Notes: a model not told the origin generated them from the sequence alone. A stretch of DNA of 64,000 nt from Promethearchaeota archaeon (GCA_016840085.1 JAEOTA010000043.1:1-64000); one strand, 5' to 3'. Numbered from the stretch's first letter, positions 18,278 through 27,934 are shown. Translations and numbers: made by a program.

Positions 18278-19444
18278 ATGAAGATTTTTCATATTGTATT
18301 CAAAATTATATGGTATACTTCAATCATATTATTTTGTTTTGAATTAATAATTGGGGCAATTTCGCTAAGTTTTATAATATTTAAAATAGAAAACACTTTA
18401 ATTTTTAGGTTAAATCCTATTATAATTCCAATAATCTGCATTTTATTTTTATTTCTAATTTTTTTCTATCCAACATTCTATAAAAATAAAAAAAATCCAG
18501 AATTCACATTTATCTCTAGATATGAGACGATTAAAGGTACCAATTTTTACTCTCAAATTGGGATAGATTTACTTTTCGGAAGTCTTTTTTTGTTTTTAAT
18601 TATGTTTTTACTTTCCATTTTGATAGGTTATGGTATTTTAGATTTCGAATTAGAAGTCGTAAGATTTGGTGGTTTTGTGACAATTATTATTTTTGTCGAC
18701 ATAATAATAATTAGTATAAAGTATTACAAATTATATTTGAAATTTTTTAGTTCCTTTGTGCTATTTAGTTCGGTATTTGCTGTTATAGTAGCCCCAATGT
18801 TGATATTTATCGGAATTGAATTTGTTATTTTCTATTTTTATGATGTCTCTTGGTATTTTGCTGACCCTACCCTCTTTTTAAGCCTTTTCATGTCTTCATA
18901 TGTTATAAATATAAGAACAATCTGGTTGAATACTTATTTACATTGCTCGTTTATTTACTCTGAAGCATTTTTAATAATTAAAATGATTATATTTCTTACC
19001 GGATTAATTCTATTTACAATTTCAATAGCCCAATTAGTCTATTGGCTTAAAAAGGAAAAAAGTCTAGTTCAACAAGGTGTTTATAAATATATTCGGCATC
19101 CACAAAATTTAGCAATAATAATTATGACTTTTCCGTTTTTTATTTTGTATGGTATCAGAATAGGAAATATTGTAACTTGGATACAATTCGTCTTTCTTAT
19201 GATTCTCTACTCTGATTTTGGGGATCTTAGATTAAACAAGAAATATCCTTACGAATTTCAGAATTATTACTCAAATACAGGCTTTTTCCTTCCAAAAGCT
19301 GTTTCAATAAAGTCTATAGAACCCTTCTCAATCTTTAAAAATAAAAAATTACGGTATATTACTCTAGTTCTCATATATATCTTAACGATTATCATTTTGT
19401 ATGTATTTTACCTAATTTTTCCATTTATTCACGTTACTCTATAA
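18278..19444 (+). CDS. Multi-pass membrane protein with ICMT/NnrU-like methyltransferase end
   Basis: 388 residues with about ten hydrophobic segments. The C-terminal 150 residues contain LVQQGVYKYIRHPQNLA followed by an LRLNKKYPYEFQNYYSNTGFFLP segment, the signature of isoprenylcysteine carboxyl methyltransferase and related PEMT/NnrU-type membrane methyltransferases that use S-adenosylmethionine. The N-terminal half is a set of six or seven helices without a recognised family. It lies alone between two traces of a GH57 gene inside the accessory island. Confidence 0.75.
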   Translation: MKIFHIVFKIIWYTSIILFCFELIIGAISLSFIIFKIENTLIFRLNPIIIPIICILFLFLIFFYPTFYKNKKNPEFTFISRYETIKGTNFYSQIGIDLLFGSLFLFLIMFLLSILIGYGILDFELEVVRFGGFVTIIIFVDIIIISIKYYKLYLKFFSSFVLFSSVFAVIVAPMLIFIGIEFVIFYFYDVSWYFADPTLFLSLFMSSYVINIRTIWLNTYLHCSFIYSEAFLIIKMIIFLTGLILFTISIAQLVYWLKKEKSLVQQGVYKYIRHPQNLAIIIMTFPFFILYGIRIGNIVTWIQFVFLMILYSDFGDLRLNKKYPYEFQNYYSNTGFFLPKAVSIKSIEPFSIFKNKKLRYITLVLIYILTIIILYVFYLIFPFIHVTL

Positions 19445-19507
19445 ACTCAACTAATATTATATACTTACCCTTTAAAATCATTATTATGTACTAAAATTTT
19501 CGAGAAT

Positions 19508-19556
19508 AAAACTATAAAGATTAAAAAAAGTAGGAGTTTTAGTTTATTATATGGTA
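19508..19556 (+). repeat. Repeat of the GH57 fragment leader and start
   Basis: About 46 bases here match 17819-17866, the leader and first codons of the GH57 N-terminal fragment, at roughly 80-85%, including ATTAAAAAAAGTA and the ATGGT start. The match stops abruptly inside codon three where the truncated AbiJ-like gene (minus strand) begins. It marks a recombination junction. Confidence 0.6.
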
Positions 19557-20116
19557 GAGTTTCTATAATCAGGACTTTCTTTATCAGATAACATCTTTAA
19601 AGCAGTTTTTATATGAATTCTAATAGATTTGTAAATATTTTGATCATCAAGAACTTCAGCTATTTCAACTATCTCTTCTTCAGAACTTATTTCTGTGATT
19701 GTATCCCCTACTAATCTATATACAGATAATTTTCTTTTTAACACTTCATTACACCCCTCAACAAAAAGTATATTTGCTCTATATATATTTGGGAAATTTT
19801 CAGCTATAAATTCTATATAATCGAAGGTTTCATACCATTTTGGTTCAAAAAAGTAACTTTTTATTATATTATAAACGTCTCTTTGATTATTCGGTATAGT
19901 ATCTAATGGTGCTTCAAAAAATTCATCCCATAATTTAATAATAAAGGATCTTATTGTTGGATAATTAACATTATATTGGTTAATAACCCCATTCCATATT
20001 TTTTCCAAAAATACATTCCATAACAAAATACGGGTTTTTTCATCTAAATCTTCTCTCTGAATTTCCTTCCTTACAGATTTATAACCCTTTCTTTCAGAAA
20101 ATCTTAATTTTCCCAT
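19547..20116 (-). CDS. AbiJ N-terminal-domain-4 protein, C-terminally truncated
   Basis: 189 residues. The N-terminus (FSERKGYKSVRKEIQ, then DEKTRILLWNVF) has the pattern of AbiJ_NTD4, a domain of abortive-infection proteins. The family usually continues after the SPDYRNSI motif with a helical region, but here it ends two residues later because the sequence runs into the GH57 leader repeat at 19508-19556. So the gene is probably a truncated, non-functional phage-defence protein, though the domain itself is complete enough to be made. It is downstream of and on the same strand as the intact GH57 gene. Confidence 0.7.
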   Translation of the reverse strand: MGKLRFSERKGYKSVRKEIQREDLDEKTRILLWNVFLEKIWNGVINQYNVNYPTIRSFIIKLWDEFFEAPLDTIPNNQRDVYNIIKSYFFEPKWYETFDYIEFIAENFPNIYRANILFVEGCNEVLKRKLSVYRLVGDTITEISSEEEIVEIAEVLDDQNIYKSIRIHIKTALKMLSDKESPDYRNSTI

Positions 20117-20175
20117 TAAAGCCTTACAACTCTTACAAAATTTTATAGAAATAATTTCTTTTATTAATTTATTAA

Positions 20176-21378
20176 TTAAAGCGTTAAAATAATTTTGTTT
20201 TGAGCTTTTAACATGTCTTTCATTATAAGCTCCATAGCATCTCTAATATCTGGATTGTTTTCAGGAATACTGCATTTTGCATTCACACTTGCCATCAATA
20301 CTTCATTAAGTCCACGTAATATCATATCTGGGCTGTACCAGGGGCGTTTCGAAGCCCACCATTGCTGACAAGAATGTATACCTCGATCTAACAGATTTCG
20401 AGCGTTGTCAAATATTCGTTTTTTCTCGTCATCCATACTTTCTCGGAATTTACTTGAAAGATGGATTAATGTAAGCGCATACATGAAAAATCGATGCTGT
20501 TCTCGGTGAATTTCATTGTTAGGGTCGAACCAGAGGGGAAAGGGCACATCTGTCGCAATGTCATAGGGCATTGTAGACCAACTGGAATCCCGTGGAACTT
20601 GAGTGAACCCTTTAGGAAATGTATCAACAATTTCTGACACGGTGCATAGTCTCACATCGTTCCTATGAGGGAGCGCATCAAACAAGGGGATAAGAAAATT
20701 CTGTATCGCATGTTTTACATGATGCCCGAATGTTTCGCCGTCCATCGCAAGAAGAATATAGGTGTCCTCTGAAGTATCCTTATATTTTAACCTATTGGCA
20801 AACGCATTGACATGGTTGATTTTATCAAAAGCACAATCTATTGAGATATAATCATCGCGAAACAACACTTTTAATCCATTTGGATGTACGGAAATATGGT
20901 TCGTAGGAAATTCTGACAATATATTCGCAATCCCGCTCATAATCATCCAATCAAATCCTGCTTTTTTAACAGTTTTAAAGACTTCTTCGGAAACCGCCAT
21001 TTCTGGTGGAAAAAATCCACGAGGCTTATACAGCTTACCAAAAAAATATTGATTCGTTTCATTATTGAGTTTTATCTGCCGTTTAATTTCAGGCTCTGGA
21101 ATTAATGGAAGTAGAGGGTGAAATTTCCCTGATCCCGTGAATTCAATTTGTCCTCGTGATGCAAGGGTAGTAATTGCTTCTATCAAATCATCATACCCAA
21201 AATCATGTAGCTGTTCGGTTAAGGTTCCATTAATGTTTAGTGTTATCTTTGCCCCTGGATGTTCTCTTAAGGCTTCAATTATAGGCTTGTACGATTCGTT
21301 TACAATTTGTTTTATTACTGCAGGTATTTGAACTGGTGGTTGATAAATATGAAATAAAAAAGCGAAAAAGACTACCAT
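20176..21378 (-). CDS. Glycoside hydrolase family 57
   Basis: 400 residues from the ATG at 21378; a TTG six bases upstream is less likely because the fragment at 17862 starts at the same methionine. GH57 motifs are in order: HIYQPP at 10-15, GQIEFTGSGKFHPLLPLI at 76-93, GFFPPEMAVS at 121-130 with candidate nucleophile Glu126, and AMDGETFGHH at 211-220 with candidate acid/base Asp213. The family includes alpha-amylases, amylopullulanases, branching enzymes and 4-alpha-glucanotransferases; which one is unclear. No signal peptide. Fragments of the same gene lie at 17862, 19508, 32570 and 36598. Confidence 0.9.
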   Translation of the reverse strand: MVVFFAFLFHIYQPPVQIPAVIKQIVNESYKPIIEALREHPGAKITLNINGTLTEQLHDFGYDDLIEAITTLASRGQIEFTGSGKFHPLLPLIPEPEIKRQIKLNNETNQYFFGKLYKPRGFFPPEMAVSEEVFKTVKKAGFDWMIMSGIANILSEFPTNHISVHPNGLKVLFRDDYISIDCAFDKINHVNAFANRLKYKDTSEDTYILLAMDGETFGHHVKHAIQNFLIPLFDALPHRNDVRLCTVSEIVDTFPKGFTQVPRDSSWSTMPYDIATDVPFPLWFDPNNEIHREQHRFFMYALTLIHLSSKFRESMDDEKKRIFDNARNLLDRGIHSCQQWWASKRPWYSPDMILRGLNEVLMASVNAKCSIPENNPDIRDAMELIMKDMLKAQNKIILTL

Positions 21379-21605
21379 AATCAATCATACATTTTTTTTG
21401 AATTTACTAATATTGTAATATTGATAATACTATTTATAGCACATTAAATTATTTTCCATATTTACAGAATGAAAAAAAATAGTCAATAAAGAATATTAAT
21501 AATTCTATTATGTTATTGTAGCAAAATAAAAAAGCATAAGAAAATACTAGATATGTATAGTTCCCAAATCTATTTTCAAGTAAGAAACAATAAATTTATA
21601 ATAAA

Positions 21606-21842
21606 TTACTTAGATTTTAAATTATCATGATGATAATCCCTCATAATATAAATATGTGAATATATTCTAAACCAAGATGAACTTTCTCGATAATAACGAT
21701 CTTTTCTATTTTTCTTAAATGATAACTTTTTTGATACTTCACATACAACATTGGAATGTTTTGATAATCTGATTAAAAGTATTTGATCTGAATTTGTCTG
21801 AATTTGTTGATCAGAAGAGAATGGTGAATCATCTGAGATGAA
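21606..21842 (-). pseudogene. C-terminal remnant of an unknown gene
   Basis: Seventy-eight codons are open after an in-frame TGA, without a start codon. They read as real protein: DDSPFSSDQQIQTNSDQI, then SNVVCEVSKKLSFKKNRKD and YYRESSSWFRIYSHIYIMRD. The composition is more protein-like than its surroundings. The VCEVS motif is echoed by the remnant at 29178-29345. I do not know the family. The rest of 21379-21948 shows nothing else. Confidence 0.35.
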
Positions 21843-21948
21843 TCATGACCATCGCTATTAAAAAATGTTGTATCTCTTTATTAGAAAGTAATTTATCTGG
21901 ATCTACAATAAGTATGGATGATTGGGAAGCATACCGTTATGTAAAAAA

Positions 21949-23181
21949 TTAAAAACATAAACCACACATTCCCATTCCTTTTTTATTAAAAATGGGACAG
22001 TTTTCTTTCCCTTTACATTTGAATTTCTCTTTCTCATAAAAATTACATATACCTAAGGATGGATCACATTGAAATCCTTTTGAACCAAAAGGACAATTAT
22101 CGCAATTATTTTTATCACAATATTTTTCAGCAAACCAGTATGTAAAATCCATGTCAATAGGATAATATTCAAATGCTTTTTCAGATTTTATTATTTTATT
22201 TTTTAGGGCAAGAATCTTAATTGTTTCATATACTTCTCTTGTCATTTTGCTTGCGTTATCATATCTCTTGATATTTAAACTACAGACCTTTATTACTGCC
22301 GGAAGGAAAAACCTTGTGTTCCATCTATCACCAGGTAATTCTAAATCATTAATATTTAATGAAAACCAATTATTTGCTTCCTTAGAAAACAAATTGGGAT
22401 ATTGAAAATTATTTTGCTCCTCAATTTTTTGGAATTGCGTAATAAAAAATATTGACCTTACTAAATCTCTCAGACAAGCCATTAATCTTTTACTTCTATA
22501 CCTTTTATTATTTAACCAATTTTTCCAATCTAATTTCTTATGTGAAAACAATAATTGGAATTTATCATTCCCTTTGTCTTTAAAGGCTTCAAAATAGGAA
22601 TTTAATTTTACATCAAAATTTTCCGTATTCTTTAAATTTCCTTTTTTATCAATAACAGAATAGCTAAGTAAGTTTAAAATAAAACCGAGATATTTTAAAA
22701 TAGTCAGATCTTCATTTTTTTCAATCAATCTGAAATTTTCAAAAACTTTATCAAGAAATACTAATAAGCTTTTATTATAGAATTTCCCTAGTATCCATAA
22801 AGTATATACAATTAGTCCCCAATCCTGTTTATAAATTTGTTTTACTTTTCGACTGGACTCAATATCGTTGCTGATAACCTCAATTTTTTCTTTAAATTCC
22901 TCGTATTTCTTGAATTCATTTATCTCTGCTTTATATTTTTTAATTATATATCCAAAAAAATTGACCCATTTTTTCCATTTTTCGGGAGTAACTGTTTTCA
23001 TCCTATCATTAATATATGTAATCCAATGAGTAAAAATAATTATTTCTGGATCATCCTGTTTGTATTTATCATAAATATCATCCAACTTTCGAGTTTCCAT
23101 TTGATAACTAAGATTCAGCCATTTAATTAAATCAAGGGTCTCAAGTGTTCTCATAATATTTTGTTTTTTTAAATCGTTCAT
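21949..23181 (-). CDS. Uncharacterised protein with C-terminal cysteine clusters
   Basis: 410 residues, largely helical and asparagine/lysine-rich. The last 65 residues hold about eleven cysteines: a C-x4-C-x2-C-x8-C set with NCDNCPFGSKGFQC, then a C-x5-C pair, and finally CKGKENCPIFNKKGMGMCGLC. This could bind an Fe-S cluster or zinc. The C-x2-C-P start is reminiscent of the Fe-S loop of endonuclease III-type glycosylases but spacing differs. It lies on the same strand as and downstream of the RecB-like nuclease gene (296-base gap), so they may act together. Family unknown. Confidence 0.65.
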   Translation of the reverse strand: MNDLKKQNIMRTLETLDLIKWLNLSYQMETRKLDDIYDKYKQDDPEIIIFTHWITYINDRMKTVTPEKWKKWVNFFGYIIKKYKAEINEFKKYEEFKEKIEVISNDIESSRKVKQIYKQDWGLIVYTLWILGKFYNKSLLVFLDKVFENFRLIEKNEDLTILKYLGFILNLLSYSVIDKKGNLKNTENFDVKLNSYFEAFKDKGNDKFQLLFSHKKLDWKNWLNNKRYRSKRLMACLRDLVRSIFFITQFQKIEEQNNFQYPNLFSKEANNWFSLNINDLELPGDRWNTRFFLPAVIKVCSLNIKRYDNASKMTREVYETIKILALKNKIIKSEKAFEYYPIDMDFTYWFAEKYCDKNNCDNCPFGSKGFQCDPSLGICNFYEKEKFKCKGKENCPIFNKKGMGMCGLCF

Positions 23182-23477
23182 TTTATCACTTTTCTTTTAA
23201 TTTTTTATAATAAAAGAGGATTTTATTTTAATTTAAACTCCCTTTTAGCTTGTATAATATCATTCAAAAATAGATAAATTTTTCACTTAATTGTATTATA
23301 GTTCTTGAAAAATAATTAATCTCTTATCTAAAATAAGTTCATTGAAATTTTATGTTGGAATTTGTGTAAAAAAACAATAGTGCATTACATCTTATTGTCA
23401 TTTGAAAATCTAATAAAATAAATTTGGTTAAGTGTTATAGAGATACTATCCAAGAATTTTCATTTATTAAAGAATTA

Positions 23478-25802
23478 TCAATTCATTTTTCTTATTTCGT
23501 TTAGTAAATCTTTTTTATTTTTTCTACTAGCAGTTAATAGATTACTCTTCCTAAGTTTATTCTCTTTTTCAACAAATTCTATTATTTTAGGAACTATTTT
23601 ATCTGGATTCCATTCAATTGCTTGATCTCTTGTGAATCCAACACACTTTATCTTAACACTTGAATTCTTGCTATAATCTTTTAACCTATCTCTTAAAAAA
23701 AGTGCATATACAGTGATTTGCGGTAAGGATTTATAAATTTTCCTTAATTTTGGCTTATAATCAGCAATTACTAACGTATCACTTTCTACTAACAGTAAAT
23801 CGATATGACCGATAAAAAATTCAGAATTCGCAGATGCAGTAATCTCCTTCCAAACAGGAATCTCTATTGCTAAAGCTTTCTTCTCCTCAGAGAGAATATA
23901 ATTTAAAATCGGGGGATGGTCTGGATATTTACCTATCCTATTGATTTTGTAATGATTGAATACGCTCCTAACATGCTGGCATAAATAATGATTCGAATCA
24001 TGAAAATCGAGAAATTCAGAAAAATAGTGCTCGATACGAGTTGTTTTCATTGGTTCTTCAGCTATGCCATGAAATTTTAGGTTTGATGCGCGAGTATTCT
24101 TAGGATCGGTAAAAATCTCTCGTGGATAAATCCCTTTCCATAGCTTAAACAGAACACGATAAAGAGAACTATTCTTGAGAGTGCTATGTCTCTTCATAAC
24201 CCACTTGAATGAATACGTAATGCTTCCATGTCTAAAGTCTTTATATCGCAAATTTCTTAAATTATTTAGCCAAAATAATGATTTCTTTTGGTCTTCGGGG
24301 GTAAGATTCTTCAGTATGAATTTTTTAATGTTGTAGAACGTTCTGGGTTCTGTAAATTTAGATTTATTATCAACAATCTGCAAAACACTTGTCACTCCTC
24401 GTCCGCTGTGGATATTTAATTTATTTCCGAATTCAAAAGGGGAAAGATCCGTCATAGTATAGAGCTTAAGCAAAAAATCAGTTTCCAAATGATAAAATCG
24501 TTTTAATTCAGCGGTTAATCGTTTCTTGAATGAGTTTTTTGAATATACTTGACCTTTATATCGTCCGATTTCCTCTTTAATGAACGGATATAAGCGATTC
24601 TCCTTTTCGGTAATATATCTGTAAGAGACCTTAAAAAAACGTAAACTAGGATCTGAGTCGATGAGTACTTTGAAAAATTCACCATTTATTATTTTTTGAA
24701 GGGTCTCATTTCTTCGTGAGCAATAAAAAATTAAAGAGAGTGCCATAGTTTGCGGAAAATAATAATAGAGCTGGTTATTCCTCGCAATATAGTGTATTTC
24801 AAAACCGTGCTCAATAGCTTTTCCAAATAATACAAGAATGTCCTTTAAAAATTTAGCTCCTAAATAGTGTGTAATCCTTTCATTTACATTTTCTTGTGGA
24901 AAAGAGTGTAGAATCCAGCATGTGAGGGTTCTTATATACGATACTGCGTAAAAACCAACCTTATATTTATAAAAAGAAAAATCGAATTTGAAAATTGTTT
25001 CTAAACAATCCTTTTTGCTTTTAGATAACAGCCATAAAGTAGGGACAGAGCTCGTTTCTAATAGACTCTTATTATGAGTAAATCTTACGTCTTTCTTTAA
25101 TTGAATCGTATTAATAAAGTCTTTGGTATTAATGTCAAAATCTTTATAATATATCAAATAAATCCAACAAATTATAGACGCAACATATTGTGGATGCTTT
25201 AAAGCAAAACTCTCTCTATTCTCATCAATTTTCTTGTAATTTTTGTTAAACACCAATAAAATGAAATTGGTTTCTGTACCATCAATTAAGTTTTGTTCAG
25301 TTAATAATCTTGAAAAATACTTTATGTTTTCTCTAACTGCAATTTTGTACTCTTTCTTAGTTAACGTTTTAATAGGAATAAAGTGATAAATGAAGGAATA
25401 CTCGTGGTGAGATTTTAAGAACCAAAGTAAAGAATTAAAGGTATTACCGATATTCCCTTTATTGTGTATATCTAATAAGTCTGCTAAACCCCTTTGATTA
25501 ATGTGTATTCCATTTTTAAGCAATGCTATCAATAATAACGAAGCTGATACATATCGAGCCCCTTTAATTTTATCGAGGCTATCATAAAACACGGTAAATT
25601 TACTCTCGTCTGGAGTGCTTTCGATTGAAGCTAAAATATCTGTATAAATGTTAAATGAGATATCATTGTAAGTTTCTGGTAATTTAAGTTTTTCAATATA
25701 CTCCTCTAAAAATGCTCTTAAGTTTGTTTCATATTCATTTTGAGAAGGTGTCCTTAATGACCAATGTTCCCGCTGACCTTGATTTTTTATTGAAATATCC
25801 AT
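23478..25802 (-). CDS. Large protein with C-terminal RecB-like PD-(D/E)XK nuclease
   Basis: 774 residues. The first 600 are helical with no motif I recognise and no helicase motifs. The end is a RecB-type nuclease: EIPVW near 640, GHIDLLL with Asp668, ADYKPK with Asp681 and Lys683, then the Q-x3-Y element at Gln695 and Tyr699. These are the metal and catalytic residues of RecB/Cas4-like exonucleases. A 13-base inverted repeat lies between this gene and the divergent AbrB-like gene at 25940. Role in DNA repair, defence or a mobile element is open; no cas or helicase gene is nearby. Confidence 0.75.
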   Translation of the reverse strand: MDISIKNQGQREHWSLRTPSQNEYETNLRAFLEEYIEKLKLPETYNDISFNIYTDILASIESTPDESKFTVFYDSLDKIKGARYVSASLLLIALLKNGIHINQRGLADLLDIHNKGNIGNTFNSLLWFLKSHHEYSFIYHFIPIKTLTKKEYKIAVRENIKYFSRLLTEQNLIDGTETNFILLVFNKNYKKIDENRESFALKHPQYVASIICWIYLIYYKDFDINTKDFINTIQLKKDVRFTHNKSLLETSSVPTLWLLSKSKKDCLETIFKFDFSFYKYKVGFYAVSYIRTLTCWILHSFPQENVNERITHYLGAKFLKDILVLFGKAIEHGFEIHYIARNNQLYYYFPQTMALSLIFYCSRRNETLQKIINGEFFKVLIDSDPSLRFFKVSYRYITEKENRLYPFIKEEIGRYKGQVYSKNSFKKRLTAELKRFYHLETDFLLKLYTMTDLSPFEFGNKLNIHSGRGVTSVLQIVDNKSKFTEPRTFYNIKKFILKNLTPEDQKKSLFWLNNLRNLRYKDFRHGSITYSFKWVMKRHSTLKNSSLYRVLFKLWKGIYPREIFTDPKNTRASNLKFHGIAEEPMKTTRIEHYFSEFLDFHDSNHYLCQHVRSVFNHYKINRIGKYPDHPPILNYILSEEKKALAIEIPVWKEITASANSEFFIGHIDLLLVESDTLVIADYKPKLRKIYKSLPQITVYALFLRDRLKDYSKNSSVKIKCVGFTRDQAIEWNPDKIVPKIIEFVEKENKLRKSNLLTASRKNKKDLLNEIRKMN

Positions 25803-25829
25803 ATTTTTGATCCCTTACTTCTATAATAG

Positions 25830-25929
25830 AAACTGTTATAGTTAATATAACAGATAATCCTCGTTAAATATCCTAAGAGACCTATGATTTTTCGTATAAC
25901 ACCTTAAGGTATATATACTATAACAGTTT
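25830..25929. promoter_or_regulatory. Divergent promoter with 13-base inverted repeat
   Basis: AAACTGTTATAGT at 25830-25842 is the exact reverse complement of ACTATAACAGTTT at 25917-25929. The left arm overlaps a shorter palindrome, CTGTTAT-N7-ATAACAG, at 25833-25853. They flank the start regions of the RecB-like nuclease (minus strand) and the AbrB-like gene (plus strand), so they look like paired operators, possibly bound by the AbrB-like product. Confidence 0.5.
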
Positions 25930-25939
25930 ATGGGATAGT

Positions 25940-26098
25940 ATGGAAGCTAAGAGAATTACTACGCTTATCAAACGTCCAACAAAAAAAGGCGAGCAGTATT
26001 ATTTCAATATCCCTATTGAATTTATTCGTTCAGGAAAAATTAATCCCAAAAAAGAGTATGAACTTCAAATTTTCGATGTCTATAACGCAGAAGATTAG
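25940..26098 (+). CDS. Small AbrB/SpoVT-like DNA-binding protein
   Basis: 52 residues. The pattern KKGEQYYFNIPIEFIRSGKI followed by a KEYELQI strand fits the swapped-hairpin AbrB/SpoVT fold of transition-state regulators and antitoxins. It is very similar to the gene at 47732-47881 and to the broken copy at 29012-29074. It starts 138 bases from the divergent RecB-like nuclease gene. It is short, which is why its coding status rests on the conservation between copies. Confidence 0.7.
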   Translation: MEAKRITTLIKRPTKKGEQYYFNIPIEFIRSGKINPKKEYELQIFDVYNAED

Positions 26099-26164
26099 GA
26101 TTTACTATATATTAGAAACACATTATTAAAAACAAAAAAAAAGATTATTTAAACATAATTGAGA

Positions 26165-26776
26165 TTATTTATTTGGTCTTAAAAGCCCCACTAATAGAAC
26201 TATCAATCCAATTAAAATTGTTGCAGGTCCAACTACATAGTAGTATGCCCAAGAGGAGGTTGTAGGTATTAACAAATTAACTACGTATCCTAACACTCCT
26301 GCAATCATTAAGTATGTGCCAGCTTTACTTACTTTATTTAACTCTACCATGAAACTTTTATCCTTTATACTTATTACTCCTACATATATTCCTAGTAATG
26401 CCGCAACAAAAATAATATAATGTGGGATAGCGATAACAGTTATTCCACGATTAATAATAATAATAAAAAACCAAATCGGTACAATTAGAAGAGAGAATCC
26501 TGCAATCAACCCTAAAGCGTCCAACCCGTGTGTATTTGTTCTCCGATTATTAATTCCTACTATAAGCAACAATGCTGTCCCTAATGGGACCAAAATGAGA
26601 TTGAGACCTATACCACCGAAACCGATTCCTGTCTCTGTATCAAAATATAGTCCCCATATCCAAGAGTAAAAATTGTCATTACTAGTGATTTGTATTGAAG
26701 GTATAAAAAATGCTATTATACATATCATTCCAGAACCTTGTAAAATCAACCAAAACTTTTCCTTTAGATCACCCAT
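26165..26776 (-). CDS. Six-helix membrane protein, unknown
   Basis: 203 residues with about six membrane segments, at roughly 10-28, 50-74, 88-108, 115-135, 150-170 and 180-200, and short loops. A lysine-rich loop with KDKSFMVELNK separates helices four and five. No family recognised. It begins a stretch of small membrane and zinc-ribbon genes up to 28.8 kb. Confidence 0.65.
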   Translation of the reverse strand: MGDLKEKFWLILQGSGMICIIAFFIPSIQITSNDNFYSWIWGLYFDTETGIGFGGIGLNLILVPLGTALLLIVGINNRRTNTHGLDALGLIAGFSLLIVPIWFFIIIINRGITVIAIPHYIIFVAALLGIYVGVISIKDKSFMVELNKVSKAGTYLMIAGVLGYVVNLLIPTTSSWAYYYVVGPATILIGLIVLLVGLLRPNK

Positions 26777-27056
26777 TTCATTTCATCTTTTAAGTAAAAT
26801 TCTTTTTGTCTTAATATATATTCGATACTACTATTTATAAAACTACTCAGTCTTTTTCTTTGATATTTTTAATTAAGTCATTAATTAATTATGACCATGT
26901 AAGATTAATAATGAATACAGATTTCTCCTGTAATTCTATAAATAAAACTTAAGTTTTTAATCTCAATTTAAAATTAAAATATGGTCTAAAAAATAAATAA
27001 GGAAAGAAGAATTACTTAATTTATTGAATTAGATATATATAATTTCCAGTGTTGAT

Positions 27057-27320
27057 ATGAAGTTAGCAACTGTTTTAAACATATTAGCAATTTTAATATC
27101 AATCTTAATTGGAATACTGGTGTTTGTATTTCTAGATCCTCCTATATTCGTATTGTATGTAATATTTGGTGTGCCATCTATTTATCTTTTCATTCTCCTA
27201 ATTGCTTATGTGGCAGGTGCATTAAGAGAAGAAAAACAGAAGTTTTACATATGTCCACGATGTAAAATATTGGTTGAAAAACGTAAGGGAATCTGCCCAG
27301 AATGTGGACATAAAGTATGA
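27057..27320 (+). CDS. Two-helix membrane protein with zinc ribbon, copy A
   Basis: 87 residues: two hydrophobic segments at about 4-28 and 31-53, then a C-terminal zinc ribbon with CPRC at about 67-70 and CPEC at about 81-84. It shares this layout and the KGICP-CG-K end with the protein at 28539-28832, so the two are paralogs. Proteins of this kind are frequent in Asgard genomes but their role is unknown. Confidence 0.75.
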   Translation: MKLATVLNILAILISILIGILVFVFLDPPIFVLYVIFGVPSIYLFILLIAYVAGALREEKQKFYICPRCKILVEKRKGICPECGHKV

Positions 27321-27471
27321 TGAAATGATTATAGTTATCATCTCAACCTCATAAACCTAATAAATTCAACTTAAAGAAGGAATTTCTATTCACAAAATTT
27401 ATATAGAATTACAGATGATAACATTTCATAAAGACAATAATACAATTGAATAAAAAAAAGTAAGGATTATA

Positions 27472-27915
27472 ATGACAGATATTTACGTACCTATTGATTA
27501 TACTAATCTGAATTCAGTTATACCCCCAGGAGAAGATATAATTTATAGCACATTATGTAAAGTCACTCAAACTCTTGTAGCAGGAGAACTAAAATGGGAA
27601 TCACATGTATTAATGACCACAAAAGGTTTCGCTTATAGTAAAACTCGAGGAAGAAAATCCTTAAAAGGGATTTATGTCGATTGGTATAAAAAAAGAGTAA
27701 CTAGGACAAAAATAACTACTCCTCTTATGCAATTTAAAATAAAAAGAGATCCTAATTATGAATCAAGTGGAGCCTTTTATACACGATCCCAAAATTTTAA
27801 AGCAACTATTAAACCAATCGTGGAAGCTAGGGAAAAAGAATGGGAAGCTAAAATTCCTAACAAGAGAGATAGAAAAAAACTAGCAAAAGGTCGCAAATTT
27901 AAAAAGGAATTATAA
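27472..27915 (+). CDS. Uncharacterised basic protein
   Basis: 147 residues, strongly basic at the C-terminus. The N-terminal half (PPGEDIIYSTLCKVT, ESHVLMTTKGFAYSK) has the alternating strands of a bacterial PH-like domain, as found in short-PH membrane-associated proteins. No membrane segment. The next gene starts 20 bases later and the two are probably an operon. The PH-like call is a pattern guess. Confidence 0.6.
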   Translation: MTDIYVPIDYTNLNSVIPPGEDIIYSTLCKVTQTLVAGELKWESHVLMTTKGFAYSKTRGRKSLKGIYVDWYKKRVTRTKITTPLMQFKIKRDPNYESSGAFYTRSQNFKATIKPIVEAREKEWEAKIPNKRDRKKLAKGRKFKKEL

Positions 27916-27934
27916 CCAAATAGTTAATTTCAGT

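Noticed and set aside
21845..21952. 35-codon open frame on the plus strand ending DDWEAYRYVKN
   Set aside because: The text looks protein-like but it is too short, lacks a partner copy and overlaps the end of the Cys-cluster gene on the other strand.
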